This document shows, one piece after another, positions 46,232 through 56,405 of a stretch of 64,000 bases of DNA (its first letter is position 1; each line of letters starts with the position of its first letter). The translations under genes and the position numbers were made by a program. Source of the stretch: Lewinellaceae bacterium (GTDB taxonomy: Bacteria > Bacteroidota > Bacteroidia > Chitinophagales > Saprospiraceae); contig JADJFA010000042.1 in assembly GCA_016708875.1 (NCBI GenBank), positions 62,001 through 126,000 on the forward strand, written 5' to 3'. The notes beneath the pieces were generated by a model. That model did no database searches. It was not told the origin of the DNA and saw only the letters and a list, made by a program, of their open reading frames with translations.

Positions 46232-48786
46232 ATGACAAACGCACAAGATTTCTCGCCCGAACTCCTTGACCAATCCACCCTGCCTGAAGTCCTTAAGGTA
46301 CGGTACAATCCCTTGAAAGACAATGTCTTTATCATCGGTCTGGTTTTACTTGCCCTATCGCTCGGCGCGTTCGGTTTAGGCGGCCAGGACGATTTCCTTG
46401 GTTCGTTCATGCTTCACTTTGTGCTGGTCTGGACATACACGATCACGCTTTGGTTCAACAAACGCCTGCGCTGGTGGGCTTTTGGTTCGCGTCGCGACGA
46501 GTATCCCACTACCTTGTTGCTGCTTATGTTGTGGCTGGTCAGTTGCTTCGCACTCAACCGGGAAATCGAAATTTTTCGGCCCAGCGCCGACTGGCTCAGC
46601 TGGCATCTCGTTATTTCGGGGGCGGCTTGTGTGGCTTATGCCTGGAAAGACCTGATGTCCCGGGCAGCTAGGCTGGCGTTGTGGGCAGTGCTGGGTGCTA
46701 CGCTCGTTTTGTTCCTTTACTATGCCCTTGCACTATTGCCTGTTTCTTTTTACGGGCTGGTTTTAGCGTGGTTTTTTGGCCTCCCGCTCCATGCAATTAT
46801 CCCCTTGGTACTTTGCGTTTACCTTTTTCTGATTTTGAGAAACGCCGCCCTTGAGGAACGTTGGGGACGCCTGGCAGTTTTTTCTGGAATCGCAGTTCCT
46901 GTAGCGGTCGTGCTGTTATTTTCTACCGCCTGGTATCAGGTGAGCAATCGTATGGCATTGACCACCAAAAGTCTTGAAAATCAGGGGCAAAACGAGCTCC
47001 CCCGTTGGGTGTCGGTCAGCCAGAAATTGGAGAAAAACTGGCTCAACGGCTACCTCCTCAAAGCGGTAGCAGATGGTAATATGCCAACAGGCCGCGGCAT
47101 GATGGGCGACATCCTTTCCCCTGCATTTGGCGGGAAAGAAAATGACCCCGTTATGCAAATCGCAGCTGCCATGTCACCCCACCCAGACCTTGACGAGGTA
47201 GAATGTCGCAAAATCTACGCTGCACAATACAACGCTCGCCTCGTGATGGAAGAAAGGCTTTGGAGCGGAGATGATTTGCTGACCACTGACGTTAAATCCA
47301 CCGTTATGCTCGATCCAGGGCACCGAATTTCCTACACGGAAAAAGTGCTGACGGTGGCGCAATCTAAGCTGAGCAACGGTGGGCGCACTTCCACCCAAGA
47401 GGCCATTTACACTTTTTTCCTGCCCAGCGGTGGCACGGTTACGGCACTTTCGCTTTGGATAAACGGCATAGAAGAGCCTGGCATCCTCACCACAAAATCA
47501 AAAGCCAAAGAAGCCTACACCACCATCGTTGGGCGTGAACGCCGCGACCCTGCGGTGGTTTTTTGGCAGGAAGGAAATCAAGTGCGGGTGCGGGTTTTCC
47601 CGGTAACACTGGAGATGCCGCGCACGTTTAAAATAGGTGTGTCTGCTCCCTTGCGGCTTGAAAACCAAACACTTGTGTACGAAAATATTTCATTCGACGG
47701 GCCTTCTGCCTTGTTGGCTACCGAGCGCGACTCGATCTATTTCGAAGGCAGTGCGGTATTCGCTGATTCGCCTATTTTTCTCAAAAACAAGCACGACGAC
47801 GGGCGCACTTCGCTCATATTTGAAGGGGCATATCGCCACGCCTGGTCGGTGGTATGCAGTGCTCCATCAATGGCCCGCAGCGTTTTTTCTTTTGACGGGA
47901 AAACCTATGTTGCTCAACCCTGGAACATGCCAACCGAAAAATTCAATCCGTCAACCATCTATTTTGATTTGAATGAAGCATGGACTGAAAACGAGTGGAC
48001 TCAAATCCGTGCTGCTGTAAAAAATGTCCCAATGATGGCCTTGGGATCGGAGGGCGGCTTTGTCGAAGTGACGGAGGAGAATGCCGCAATCCTGTTCCGC
48101 CGGGCTCGGAAATTGCGTTTCAGCTTGTTCCCCTTTCACCAAATCACCTCGCCCGAAACAGCCTTGGTCATTACAAAAAGCGGGGCGGCAACGCCATTGC
48201 CATCTGAATTGGAAGGCTCTACTTTTGGAGAGGGTCTGAAAAAACGGCAGGTGGTGCAAATGTCCGGGTATTCCATCTCGGGGCGGAAAATGAAATGACG
48301 GCCTACCTCCGCGCCTTGCGGGAACGGCGGGATATTTTTTGCATTTCTGGAGCACTTGAAACCTTGGATAAGTATTTAAAATCAAATACTTATGTCAAAA
48401 ATCCCGAAAGTGAAAATCGGGTGGCCTTGCCCGAAGCGGGCTTGTTGATTTCCCAAATTGATACGGTGCTTAGTGGCAAAGCGCCCGACCATTTGTTTCG
48501 GCTTTTTGCCTACAACACCGTATTGCGCGAACTCCGGGGCAGAGCCACCGACGAGCCCGGTGATCTCGCCCGCCTTGCCGAACAAGCCAATGTGGTCACG
48601 CCCATTACAAGTCTCGTCACGCTAGAATCGAAAGCGGATTATGAACGGTTTAATATTCACAAAACGGAGAGTCTGAACACCCTCGGCAATGCCGGATCTG
48701 TGCCGGAACCGCACGAATGGGCTTTGATTGGATTGTTGATATTGGCGGCTGGGATGGGCTGTAGGGCGAAATTTATTTCGCCATGA
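46232..48786 (+). CDS. XrtN-system VIT-domain protein with PEP-CTERM-like anchor (frame break)
   Basis: About 851 residues when rejoined. The N-terminal third has about eight membrane helices. A VIT domain follows (TYTFFLPSGGTVTALSLWI-like strand with EEPGILTTKSKAKEAY), then a VWA-like region. The C-terminus is SVPEPHEWALIGLLILAAG plus a basic tail, a PEP-CTERM-type sorting signal for an exosortase. The frame ends at 48298, but adding one base near 48261 joins QVV to VRVFHLGAENEMTAYLRAL, continuing to 48786. The last residues (CRAKFISP) are encoded by a word repeat. It is the presumed substrate or partner of exosortase N encoded next. Confidence 0.85.
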
Positions 48787-48880
48787 ATAGAATCCATTCC
48801 TCCACAAACCAATAGTTAAGCGAAATAAATTTCGCCCTACCATGTTGCCAAATTAAGGCGAAATAAATTTCGCCCTACAT
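48752..48880. repeat. Three copies of GCGAAATAAATTTCGCCCTAC word
   Basis: One copy in reverse (48756-48781, TAGGGCGAAATTTATTTCGCC) lies inside the 3' end of the VIT gene; two forward copies follow at 48823-48841 and 48860-48879, just before xrtN. The copies can pair with one another and each is internally palindromic (GCGAAATAAATTTCGC). Confidence 0.85.
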
Positions 48881-48883
48881 GCG

Positions 48884-50239
48884 ATGAAAAAAGCACTCCT
48901 CCTCTTTCCCATCACCCTCCTGATCTTCTGGAGCAGTACGGGCTATCTCCGCTCCGACGCGATGTTTTTCGCCGGACTTGGGGTTTTGGGCGTGTCGCTG
49001 GTGGTACGCGAACCGGGGCGAGGTTCTTTGCGATATGGACTGCTGGCGCTTTTGTGCGTAGGCCTGGCTTTTGCTGTGCCAGCACGGACCTTTCATTTTC
49101 TCGCGCTGGCGTTTACGGCCTTTTTTGTGGTGGAGAATTATTGGGGTAAAATCAACGAAGCCCCGGTGTTCACAGCCCTTTTACTGACTGCCGTAGCCAA
49201 AACAATGACCATCGTGCTGGGTTTTCCAATGCGATTGCAATTGAGCGAAAACGCGGCCGTAGCCCTGCGAAGCCTTGGTTCCAAAGCCGAGGCAGCGGGA
49301 AATCTAATCCTCTATGAGGGAAAAGAATTTCTCGTGGATTCCGCCTGCGCGGGTTTGCAAATGGTGGAGGTGTCGTTCCTGTTTTGTTTCTTTTTGCTGG
49401 GCTTGTTCGAGCGGCGAACTGGGCGGTATCTGCGCTGGCCCGCATTGCTGGCATCGGTACTTGCAACGGGTTTTTTAATATTGGTTTTCAATCAGTTGCG
49501 GATCATTTTTCTGGTCGTATTCGGCATTCCCCCGGAAAATCCGATGCACGATGTAGTGGGGTTGTTGGGCCTGGGGCTATATGTATTTGCACCCTTATGG
49601 TGGGGATTGAAGTGGGCGTTTGGCAGGATTCCCCATAAAGATGATGGAACACGGATCGAACGGATTTTTACTGATTTTCACAGATATATCCGTGAAAATC
49701 TCTTTAATCCGTTCAATCAGCGTGCCATCCTACTTGCGAAAGCTGGATTTGCATGCTTTTTACTCTATTTCACCGTTGCCGAACATCGCGGCGATCTCCA
49801 ACACGCAACAAGTGAACAAGCGTTCATTCCTGCTGGTTTACCTGCCGATTGTCGCAAAGAATCGCTCAAGGGCGGCATAGTGAAATACGCCAACGACAGC
49901 CTGCTTATTTACGTGAAACCCGTGCGCGGCTGGTACGATACGGAACATACGCCGCTCATTTGCTGGCAGGGAAGCGGCTACGAATTTGGCCAGGTGCAGG
50001 AGCGGATAATGGGCACGACCACGATTTACACAGGTGTTTTGGAGAAAAAAGGTGCAACCAAATATTACACCGCATGGTGGTTCGACAATGGTAAAGAACG
50101 CACCGTGAGCCAGGCCCGTTGGCGGTGGTTGGATGCTGGCGGCGCGCCGGGGTTTTCGTTGGTGAACGTGACGGCGAACGAAAAGGAATTGCTTGAAAAG
50201 CAGATCAAAAAAATGGTGACGCATTTAACCCTATACTGA
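48884..50239 (+). CDS. xrtN: Exosortase N
   Basis: A 451-residue membrane cysteine transpeptidase. About eight helices carry the exosortase triad: C155 in VDSACAGLQMVEVSF, R206 in FNQLRIIFLVVFG and H222 in NPMHDVVGLLGLG. From about residue 300 there is a periplasmic EpsI-like C-terminal domain (LLIYVKPVRGWYDTEHTPLI). Exosortases cut and anchor proteins with PEP-CTERM signals; the only visible candidate is the VIT protein upstream. XrtN with a VIT partner is a known Bacteroidota pairing. Spacing from the VIT gene is 97 bases, filled by a repeat. Confidence 0.9.
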   Translation: MKKALLLFPITLLIFWSSTGYLRSDAMFFAGLGVLGVSLVVREPGRGSLRYGLLALLCVGLAFAVPARTFHFLALAFTAFFVVENYWGKINEAPVFTALLLTAVAKTMTIVLGFPMRLQLSENAAVALRSLGSKAEAAGNLILYEGKEFLVDSACAGLQMVEVSFLFCFFLLGLFERRTGRYLRWPALLASVLATGFLILVFNQLRIIFLVVFGIPPENPMHDVVGLLGLGLYVFAPLWWGLKWAFGRIPHKDDGTRIERIFTDFHRYIRENLFNPFNQRAILLAKAGFACFLLYFTVAEHRGDLQHATSEQAFIPAGLPADCRKESLKGGIVKYANDSLLIYVKPVRGWYDTEHTPLICWQGSGYEFGQVQERIMGTTTIYTGVLEKKGATKYYTAWWFDNGKERTVSQARWRWLDAGGAPGFSLVNVTANEKELLEKQIKKMVTHLTLY

Positions 50240-50254
50240 CTAATTTCATCCAAA

Positions 50255-50395
50255 ATTGAGCTCCGCCGTTGTTGTTGGCGAGGACGCCAACAACGGCAGG
50301 GGCTCCCAATCTTTTTTAAAATACATGATTATCAATGCTATAACGAGAGATTGCCGTTGTTGGCGTCCTCGCCAACAACAACGGCGGAGCTCAAT
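50255..50395. repeat. Perfect long inverted repeat
   Basis: Arms 50255-50297 and 50353-50395 are identical over 43 bases in reverse complement (ATTGAGCTCCGCCGTTGTTG...). Each arm has an internal palindrome TTGTTGGCG/CGCCAACAA. The 55-base loop is AT-rich. It lies between two plus-strand genes. Confidence 0.9.
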
Positions 50396-50440
50396 ATAAA
50401 GAAGTAACACCTAGCCTTCTGGCTATGAATAAATGACCCA

Positions 50441-51367
50441 ATGCCAAACGACATAATGCCCTCATCCATCGATCCTGCCTCCATCAAAAATATAGCGGAT
50501 AAAGAAAATGCGCTTGGCTACTTCGGCCCCGCATCCATTACCTGGCAACTTTACCGCGAGTCACTCACATTGACTGGCGGCGTGCGGGCTTTGTTGCTTC
50601 AGGTAGCGCACCCTGCCGTAGCGGATGGGGTTGCGCGGTTCAGTAATTTCAAATCAGATCCACTCGGACGCGGCTATCGCACTTTTGCGGCCATGGCGAT
50701 GATCTATTTTGGCTCTAAAACCCAGGCCAAGCAGACGGCCCAAAGGCTTTGGCGGATGCACTCCGCTATTCGGGGAGAAGCCCCAAACGCCTATTCGGCC
50801 AACGATCCCCATTTGCTTTTGTGGGTACTGGCCACGCTGACAGACACCACTTTGCAGGTGCATAAACGGATGCTTTTACCCGATTTACCCCCAGATTGGC
50901 AGGAGCGTTTTTATGAAGAAAGCAAGGTGGCAGCGCGCTTGCTGGGTATTCCTGAATCGGTTTATCCGTCTGATTTACAGACTTTTGAGCGATATTTTAG
51001 ATCCATGTTGGAAGGCGATTTATTGGGCAGCACGGATACTTGCCGTGAAGTAGCGCAATCCATTGTCCTACACCCGCGAGCACCTAAAAAGTTGGCGAAT
51101 CTTTTGGCAACGGGCTGGTTGCCAGCTTCTTTGTGCATAAGATTAGGTATCCCGGTTAGCACGGACGCAACAATAAAATTGGAGCGATTTTTACGGCGCT
51201 ATTGGAGAGTTTACCGCCTGATTCCCAAAGCATTGCGATGGAGTCCGGCGTATCATCAGGCGCATTACCGCATTGCCATTGCACAAGGAGAAAACCCAAC
51301 CTGGGCAGGGCGATTTTTTCATTGGCTGGCCAAACGGGTTAAAATTCCGATGGGATTGACCGATTGA
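50441..51367 (+). CDS. DUF2236/MpaB-family oxygenase
   Basis: A 308-residue helical protein of the rubber oxygenase/MpaB (DUF2236) type: GPASITWQLYRESLTLTGGV, LLLQVAHPAVADGVARFSNF (haem-binding histidine region), FGSKTQAKQTAQRLWRMHSA and DPHLLLWVLATLTDT. Members bind haem b and oxidise varied substrates; the substrate here is unknown. There is no signal peptide. The last codons (LTD and stop) lie inside a GATTGACCGATTG word repeat. Confidence 0.85.
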   Translation: MPNDIMPSSIDPASIKNIADKENALGYFGPASITWQLYRESLTLTGGVRALLLQVAHPAVADGVARFSNFKSDPLGRGYRTFAAMAMIYFGSKTQAKQTAQRLWRMHSAIRGEAPNAYSANDPHLLLWVLATLTDTTLQVHKRMLLPDLPPDWQERFYEESKVAARLLGIPESVYPSDLQTFERYFRSMLEGDLLGSTDTCREVAQSIVLHPRAPKKLANLLATGWLPASLCIRLGIPVSTDATIKLERFLRRYWRVYRLIPKALRWSPAYHQAHYRIAIAQGENPTWAGRFFHWLAKRVKIPMGLTD

Positions 51368-51440
51368 TTCGATTGGAAGATTGACCGATTGTTTCGATTG
51401 AAATGTTGAGCAATCAATTAATCGAATCAATCGATCAATC
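51355..51440. repeat. Intergenic inverted word repeat (CGATTGATTCGATTG family)
   Basis: Left part 51355-51400 (GATTGACCGATTGATTCGAT, TTGTTTCGATTG) faces right part 51410-51440 (CAATCAATTAATCGAATCAA, TCGATCAATC). It starts within the last codons of the MpaB-like gene and ends within the last codons of the convergent LytTR gene. Confidence 0.8.
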
Positions 51441-52217
51441 CCCCAATTCTCCCACCAGCCATTTCTTGAATTCCGAGGAGCGCTCGGTGCTTACAATCGT
51501 CTCCAAATCAGAAGTAGGCGGTTCGAGGTCAACTTTTACCCGGCTTTTGGAGTAAGGGTGCATTTCTTTGATGGCGCCTACATTGATAATAAACTGACGA
51601 TTGATGCGGAAAAAAGTGGCAGGATCCAGCAGGGTTTCCAATTTGTCGAGCGGATAGTCCACCGGGAATCGCTTGGCGGTGCTTCGAGTCACGAGGAAGG
51701 TGATTTTGTCCTTCGTGTAAAAGTAGGCGGCATCGCTCATGTCCACCAGTCGGAAGCTGTTGCTGAAACGGATGAGCATCCGGCGGAGATAGTTCTGCGC
51801 CCCATCCTGCTGTCGCAAAGTTTTGAGCAAACCTGAGTAATCCGCAGCAGGGGCGGATGACAAGAACACTCTTTTGTACTTGTCAATCGCTTCTGCCAAC
51901 TCATTGACTTTGATAGGCTTAAGCAAATAATCAACGGCATTTACCTTAAAGGCTTTGAGTGCATATTCGTCGTAAGCCGTGGTGAAAATGACAGGACTTT
52001 TGACCTTGACATGTTCAAAAATCTCGAAACTGGATCCATCGGCCAAGTGAATATCAAGCAAAATGAGATCGGGTTGCGGGTTCGTCTGAAACCACTCGAT
52101 GGCAGCTTCCACGCTGTCGAGCCGACCCACGATTTCGGATTCAGGCGCCACCTCGCCAAGCAATTTTTCCAGGCGGCGAGCGGCGGCGTTTTCGTCTTCG
52201 ATAAGTAGAATTTTCAT
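51435..52217 (-). CDS. LytTR-type response regulator
   Basis: A 260-residue regulator: receiver domain with D55 in LILLDIHLADGSSFE, a threonine in TTAYDEYALKAF and K in DYLLKPI, then a LytTR DNA-binding domain (about 140-250: RFSNSFRLVDMSDAAYFYTK, PATFFRINRQFIINVGAI). It is 86 bases downstream of the sensor kinase gene and is its likely partner. Confidence 0.93.
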   Translation of the reverse strand: MKILLIEDENAAARRLEKLLGEVAPESEIVGRLDSVEAAIEWFQTNPQPDLILLDIHLADGSSFEIFEHVKVKSPVIFTTAYDEYALKAFKVNAVDYLLKPIKVNELAEAIDKYKRVFLSSAPAADYSGLLKTLRQQDGAQNYLRRMLIRFSNSFRLVDMSDAAYFYTKDKITFLVTRSTAKRFPVDYPLDKLETLLDPATFFRINRQFIINVGAIKEMHPYSKSRVKVDLEPPTSDLETIVSTERSSEFKKWLVGELGD

Positions 52218-52229
52218 AGCTTTTTTTTT

Positions 52230-52304
52230 ACCACATAGTTCACATAGCGCACATAGTTGCTTTGATCACGATCATAACTATGTGTGCTATGTGAACTATG
52301 TGGT
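52230..52304. repeat. Intergenic inverted word repeat (CACATAGTTCACATAG family)
   Basis: ACCACATAGTTCACATAGCG with CACATAGTT (52230-52258) pairs perfectly with AACTATGTGTGCTATGTG and AACTATGTGGT (52276-52304), apart from one base. It lies between the kinase and regulator genes of a two-component pair. The same word is found at 57447-57476. Confidence 0.85.
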
Positions 52305-55227
52305 TAAATTTTAATCGGCACCTTCACCGTAAAAAACGCTCCATTGTCTTCCACCCTCACAGGTTTTTCGCCCAAAAGTTGATAGCGATTTACAAGGCTT
52401 TGAAGTCCAAAGTGTGTGCTTGGTTCCGGCTTTATCTTTTGCTGAATGTTGTTGCGCACAGTCACATAGCCATCGTTTTCGGAAAATATCTCCACGGTAA
52501 GCGGTTTTGAAGCAGCAATGACATTGTGTTTCACGGCGTTTTCTACCAGCATCTGCAAGGCAAGCGGCATCACCTGCCCCATTTTTCCATTAAGGCTTGA
52601 TACAAGGCGGAATCCCTTTTCGTAACGTTTTTGGAGTAAAAAACTAAAGCTGTTTACCAGTTCCATTTCTTCCTGAAGACTGATAAAATCACGTTCCCGG
52701 TACACTATAATGCTTCGGTAAAAATCAGAGAGATGTTCCACATACTCCACCGCTACCCGTGGGTTTTCCTCAATAATCGTGATGAGTGTGTTGAAACTGT
52801 TGAATAAAAAGTGTGGGTTTATCTGGCTTTTCAAGGCTTCAAACTGCGATTCCACCCTTTCCCTTTTCAATTGTGCTTCGCGTCGCAAACTCGCTTCGCG
52901 GCTGCGCACGAAGGCCATGATCAAGCCTGTTGCAGCAGCCAGGCACAGGAGCACAAACCACCATTGTTGCCAATAAGGGGCCTTGATGGTGAACGACCAG
53001 GAAGCCTCCGGTACATGATCAAAGTTGCCATGTTCGCTTGTCTGCACCCGGAACGTGTAATCACCTGGCAGCAAATTGGGGTAAGATGCCAGATGGTCCT
53101 TTGAGACCTTCCAATCAGGGTCGTAGCCCTCCAATTTGTATCGGTAACTCACTGATTCCGGGTTGCTGAACCACAGTCCAGCAATGTTGAAAATGAAGTA
53201 ATTATCGCTGTGCGAAAAAGTGGTAGTACGCAGAAAATCAACCGATTTCAACAATACCGATACCGCAGTAATGCCGGGTTTCGGGTCGTCTACAAACATC
53301 TCGTCAAAAGCGGCAGAACGGGTTATACCGCCCTTTGATCCAAGCCAGACATTCCCCGCCCATCTCTACAAAGGGCGTTCAGGTTGACCCCCACACTGGG
53401 CGCTCCGATACTGGCATCACAAAACATCAGGTGATCCACACGCTCCGGGTTGAGCAGGTCAAAACCATCATCATATCCAATCACAATAAGACCGTTCCCG
53501 TCGGCAGCAAGCCCTGTGATCCGTTGGCTATGAAGGCCGTTTGCGGTGGTAAATTGATGAAAATTATGGCCATCAAAACTGAAAAGACCTTCGCGATCGG
53601 TACTGAACCATATACGACCAATCTTGTCTTCTGCAATGCTGTAAATCGTTTTCAGGGCCGTTCCGTTCGCTGCTGTGAAGTAGCGCAGGGAGCCGTTTTC
53701 CAGCACCGCAAGGCCCTTACCGTCTGTGCCAAACCATACCCGTCCGCGACTGTCCGTGAACACTTTATAGACATAACTGGTGCCGAGTTCCGGCTGGACC
53801 TGAAGCCCGCTTTTCCCATCGGCACTTATGGCAGAAACCCCTCCAAGCGTGGCAAGCCATATTTTATGTCCATCGCCGCCAATGCTGAGTACGCTGCCGT
53901 TTGCCAGGCCCTGGCGTTCTGAAAACTGCCGCAATACACGTCCTTGACTGTCAAGCACAAATACGCCATTTCCGAAGGTGCCCGCCCAAATCTCGCCAGT
54001 GGGAGACTCCCAGAGCGAGATGATATTTTGAGGCAGTACATTTTTGAATTCAGTGTATCCCGGAACGCTGTTCCGGGGCAAAGATACCGGAACAGCGTTC
54101 CGGGGTACATTTTGCAAAAAAAGCCCCTTCTGGCAGCCTGACCAGAAACGGCCTTGATGGTCAACCAGCAATGCTTGAACATTGGAAAAACCCGGCTGCC
54201 AAAATCCAAAACGGACATTGGCTGAATATAGGACGCCCTTGTCGAGCACTGCCCAAAGCAAGCCCTCGCGGTCTTTGCAAAGCGAATGTGTTTTTACATG
54301 GCGCAAGGCATGGGCCTCTGGTAGCGCTTGTGTTTTACCGGAGCTCAAATCAACTCGTACCAGGCCGTCTCGCCCGGTACCAACCCATAATTCCTGGCTG
54401 CCAAAAACCGACAAACAAGTTACTTCTCCAAAAGCCCAATTTTGAATCTGAAAAGTAGGATTAAGTGTGGTCGCATCAAATCGCAGAATGCCTTTTTCCT
54501 GTGTGCCTACCCATATAATTCCTTGATTGTCAGCCAGCAATGTCGTCACAATTTCATCTGGAAGTCCCTCTGAAATGCCCAGATTTTGCACGCGTTTTTG
54601 CTCCATTTCAGGCATGGAACAAATGCTAATCCCGGCATCGGTGCCCGCCCAAATGCGCCCTTGGGCATCGCTCACCAGCGCGTAGATGTCGTCGCTGGCC
54701 AGACCCTCGTCTTCGGCGTTAAATTGGTAAAGCCTGTTGTTTTTCCAAACATACAAACCCTCTCCATAAGTGCCGAACCAAAATCCGCCCGATTTGTCTT
54801 CAGCAAATGCCGTGATTTTCTGGGATGGCAGCCCTTCCTCGATTTGCCAAAGCACCAAATGGGGAGCATACTTTTTTTCTGCTTCGGCATCTCCCGTGAG
54901 CGCGGGCTGGAAATTGCCCGATATTGGAATATGCCCGATCGCGCCATTACTGAAACCTACCCAAATCTGTCCCTGCGATTCAAAAAGCGCGGTCACTTGG
55001 GCATTTGCGAAGGTATCTGCCAAGCCAATGGGTTGGAAAGAAAGCCCGTCGTAGCGAAAAAGCCCTTTTTCAGCACCGCACCAGAGCCACCCGTTACTGT
55101 CCTGAAATACTATCGTCATCTTCGTGCTGCCCAAAGATTGCGAGGCTTGCGGCCGGAATATCGGAGTTTGTGCAGCGAGTGCGGCGCTACAGGCAATGAG
55201 TATAAATATTTGGGAAAATCGGTTCAA
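52304..55227 (-). CDS. Two-component sensor kinase with propeller sensor (frame break)
   Basis: About 974 residues. A signal peptide (FSQIFILIACSAALAA) is followed by two seven-bladed propellers of the reg_prop type (GVFVLDSQGRVLRQFS, IGRIWFSTDREGLFSFDG), a Y_Y_Y domain (YRYKLEGYDPDWKVS), a membrane helix (WWFVLLCLAAATGLIMAF) and a LytS/YehU-type His_kinase (NPHFLFNSFNTLITII with the histidine, then HATPase LVENAVKHN). The frame breaks at CCCC 53354-53357: adding one base joins DGRG to NVWLGSKGGITRSAAF. It senses something periplasmic, probably a carbohydrate, and signals to the LytTR regulator. Confidence 0.9.
54055..54108. repeat. Inverted repeat inside the sensor kinase coding sequence
   Basis: Arms 54055-54076 and 54087-54108 match in 21 of 22 positions in reverse complement (CCCGGAACGCTGTTCCGG...) around a 10-base loop. 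In the protein it encodes VPRNAVPVSLPRNSVPGY between two propeller blades, in frame. Confidence 0.85.
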
Positions 55228-55303
55228 AGCAATGTATAGTGGATTGATTCGATTTAGAGGAGGGTTGCGTTCAAGGCATTGTTGACGATGTCAACTATAC
55301 CAC

Positions 55304-55885
55304 TCAATTGCCAATCGCCTGCAACTCCGCCTCTATACTTAGTGAGACTTCTTCGGCGATTTTTTGGTGGACAATATGCGGAATACTAATGTTGTGATCG
55401 GCTAAGGGTACGGTGAACCGGGCGCGGACAATAAGTTTACTCCCAAGCACCTCCAATTCGCTGCGGATGATGCGCTCCTTCTCCACACCATGCGCCACAA
55501 GTTTGCCTTTTGCCCGCACTGAGTATATCCCATCGGTTTGAAAATCAATCTTTTCGATTATTTTTCCTGTAAAACTGATTTTGGGATATTTGGTGCTTTC
55601 CAGAAAGTTTTCGTTAAAATGTTCGCGTTGCAGCGGGCTGTTGAACCCCTCAAAAGAGCTTGTCTCCACCGTAAAGGCAAAGGTGTTATTGGAGGGGTCA
55701 ATTGCGCCCCTGAGTTTTTTGCTCCGCGCCTGGATGAGTTCGAGCGTAGCCTCAGATTTGAAAAAGACTTTTCCGTTTTCGCAACGGTAAGGGCCTGCGG
55801 TTTTGGGCGGGCCGAAAGTCCCCATGCCGCAAAGCAGCAGTGCCGGAGCAAAGAAGAGCAATCTTAATTTTGGCATCATTGCCAA
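55304..55885 (-). CDS. YceI family protein
   Basis: A 193-residue exported protein with a signal peptide (LRLLFFAPALLLCGMG). The lipocalin-like YceI fold is indicated by KVFFKSEATLELIQARSKKL, FAFTVETSSFEGFNSPLQRE and FLESTKYPKISFTGKI, which is the family's hallmark. YceI proteins bind isoprenoid-type lipids. The start may be the internal methionine (MPKLRL) three residues in. Confidence 0.85.
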   Translation of the reverse strand: MAMMPKLRLLFFAPALLLCGMGTFGPPKTAGPYRCENGKVFFKSEATLELIQARSKKLRGAIDPSNNTFAFTVETSSFEGFNSPLQREHFNENFLESTKYPKISFTGKIIEKIDFQTDGIYSVRAKGKLVAHGVEKERIIRSELEVLGSKLIVRARFTVPLADHNISIPHIVHQKIAEEVSLSIEAELQAIGN

Positions 55886-56099
55886 TAGTGTATGCTGGTA
55901 AAGTTACGATGGCACAGCTGCTTGGCAGGAAAAAAGAGTTGCTGAACGGGATAAAAAGATCGCTGAAATGGTTGGTTTGCTGTTTCTAAAATACGCGTCT
56001 TTTCAGGCTTTTCGATTTGAGTTATCCTTTTGGGGGTACTGCGAAAAAGTGAGTTTTAGCCTCAAGGCAAGCTAAGTAAAGGGACACGATTAGTTTAAA

Positions 56100-56371
56100 T
56101 TAAACACATAAGGCACAGACATGAGTCACCCCGAATTTTATAACATTAATGATCCATTCCGTTGCAACATCAAACTTGACATAATTTGAACCACAAAAGG
56201 CACAAAAGAGCACAAAAGTAGTACGATACGGTCTTTTGTGTCCTTTTGTGCCTTTTGTGGTTCAAATTACGCTACATGGGGAAAATTAGTGCTTTTTTGA
56301 TGTTTTTACTTGTACGTTTTTATTTTGTTAGAAAATTCGGGGTGACTCATGTTTGTGCCTTATGTGTTTAA
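56100..56371. repeat. Two-layer nested inverted repeat
   Basis: Outer arms 56100-56139 and 56332-56371 (TTAAACACATAAGGCACAGA... / ...TGTGCCTTATGTGTTTAA, about 40 bases with one or two mismatches). Inner arms 56182-56218 and 56233-56269 (TAATTTGAACCACAAAAGGC... / ...GCCTTTTGTGGTTCAAATTA). The words are internally repetitive (CACAAAAG, GGCACAAAAG). The surrounding 520-base gap (55886-56405) holds no gene. Confidence 0.9.
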
Positions 56372-56405
56372 TAAACTATTGTGTGTTCCTTATGCACTCA
56401 CTACT

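Noticed and set aside
54586..55239. Plus-strand 217-codon frame opposite the sensor kinase
   Set aside because: It is antisense to well-supported propeller blades, with no start context or family features.
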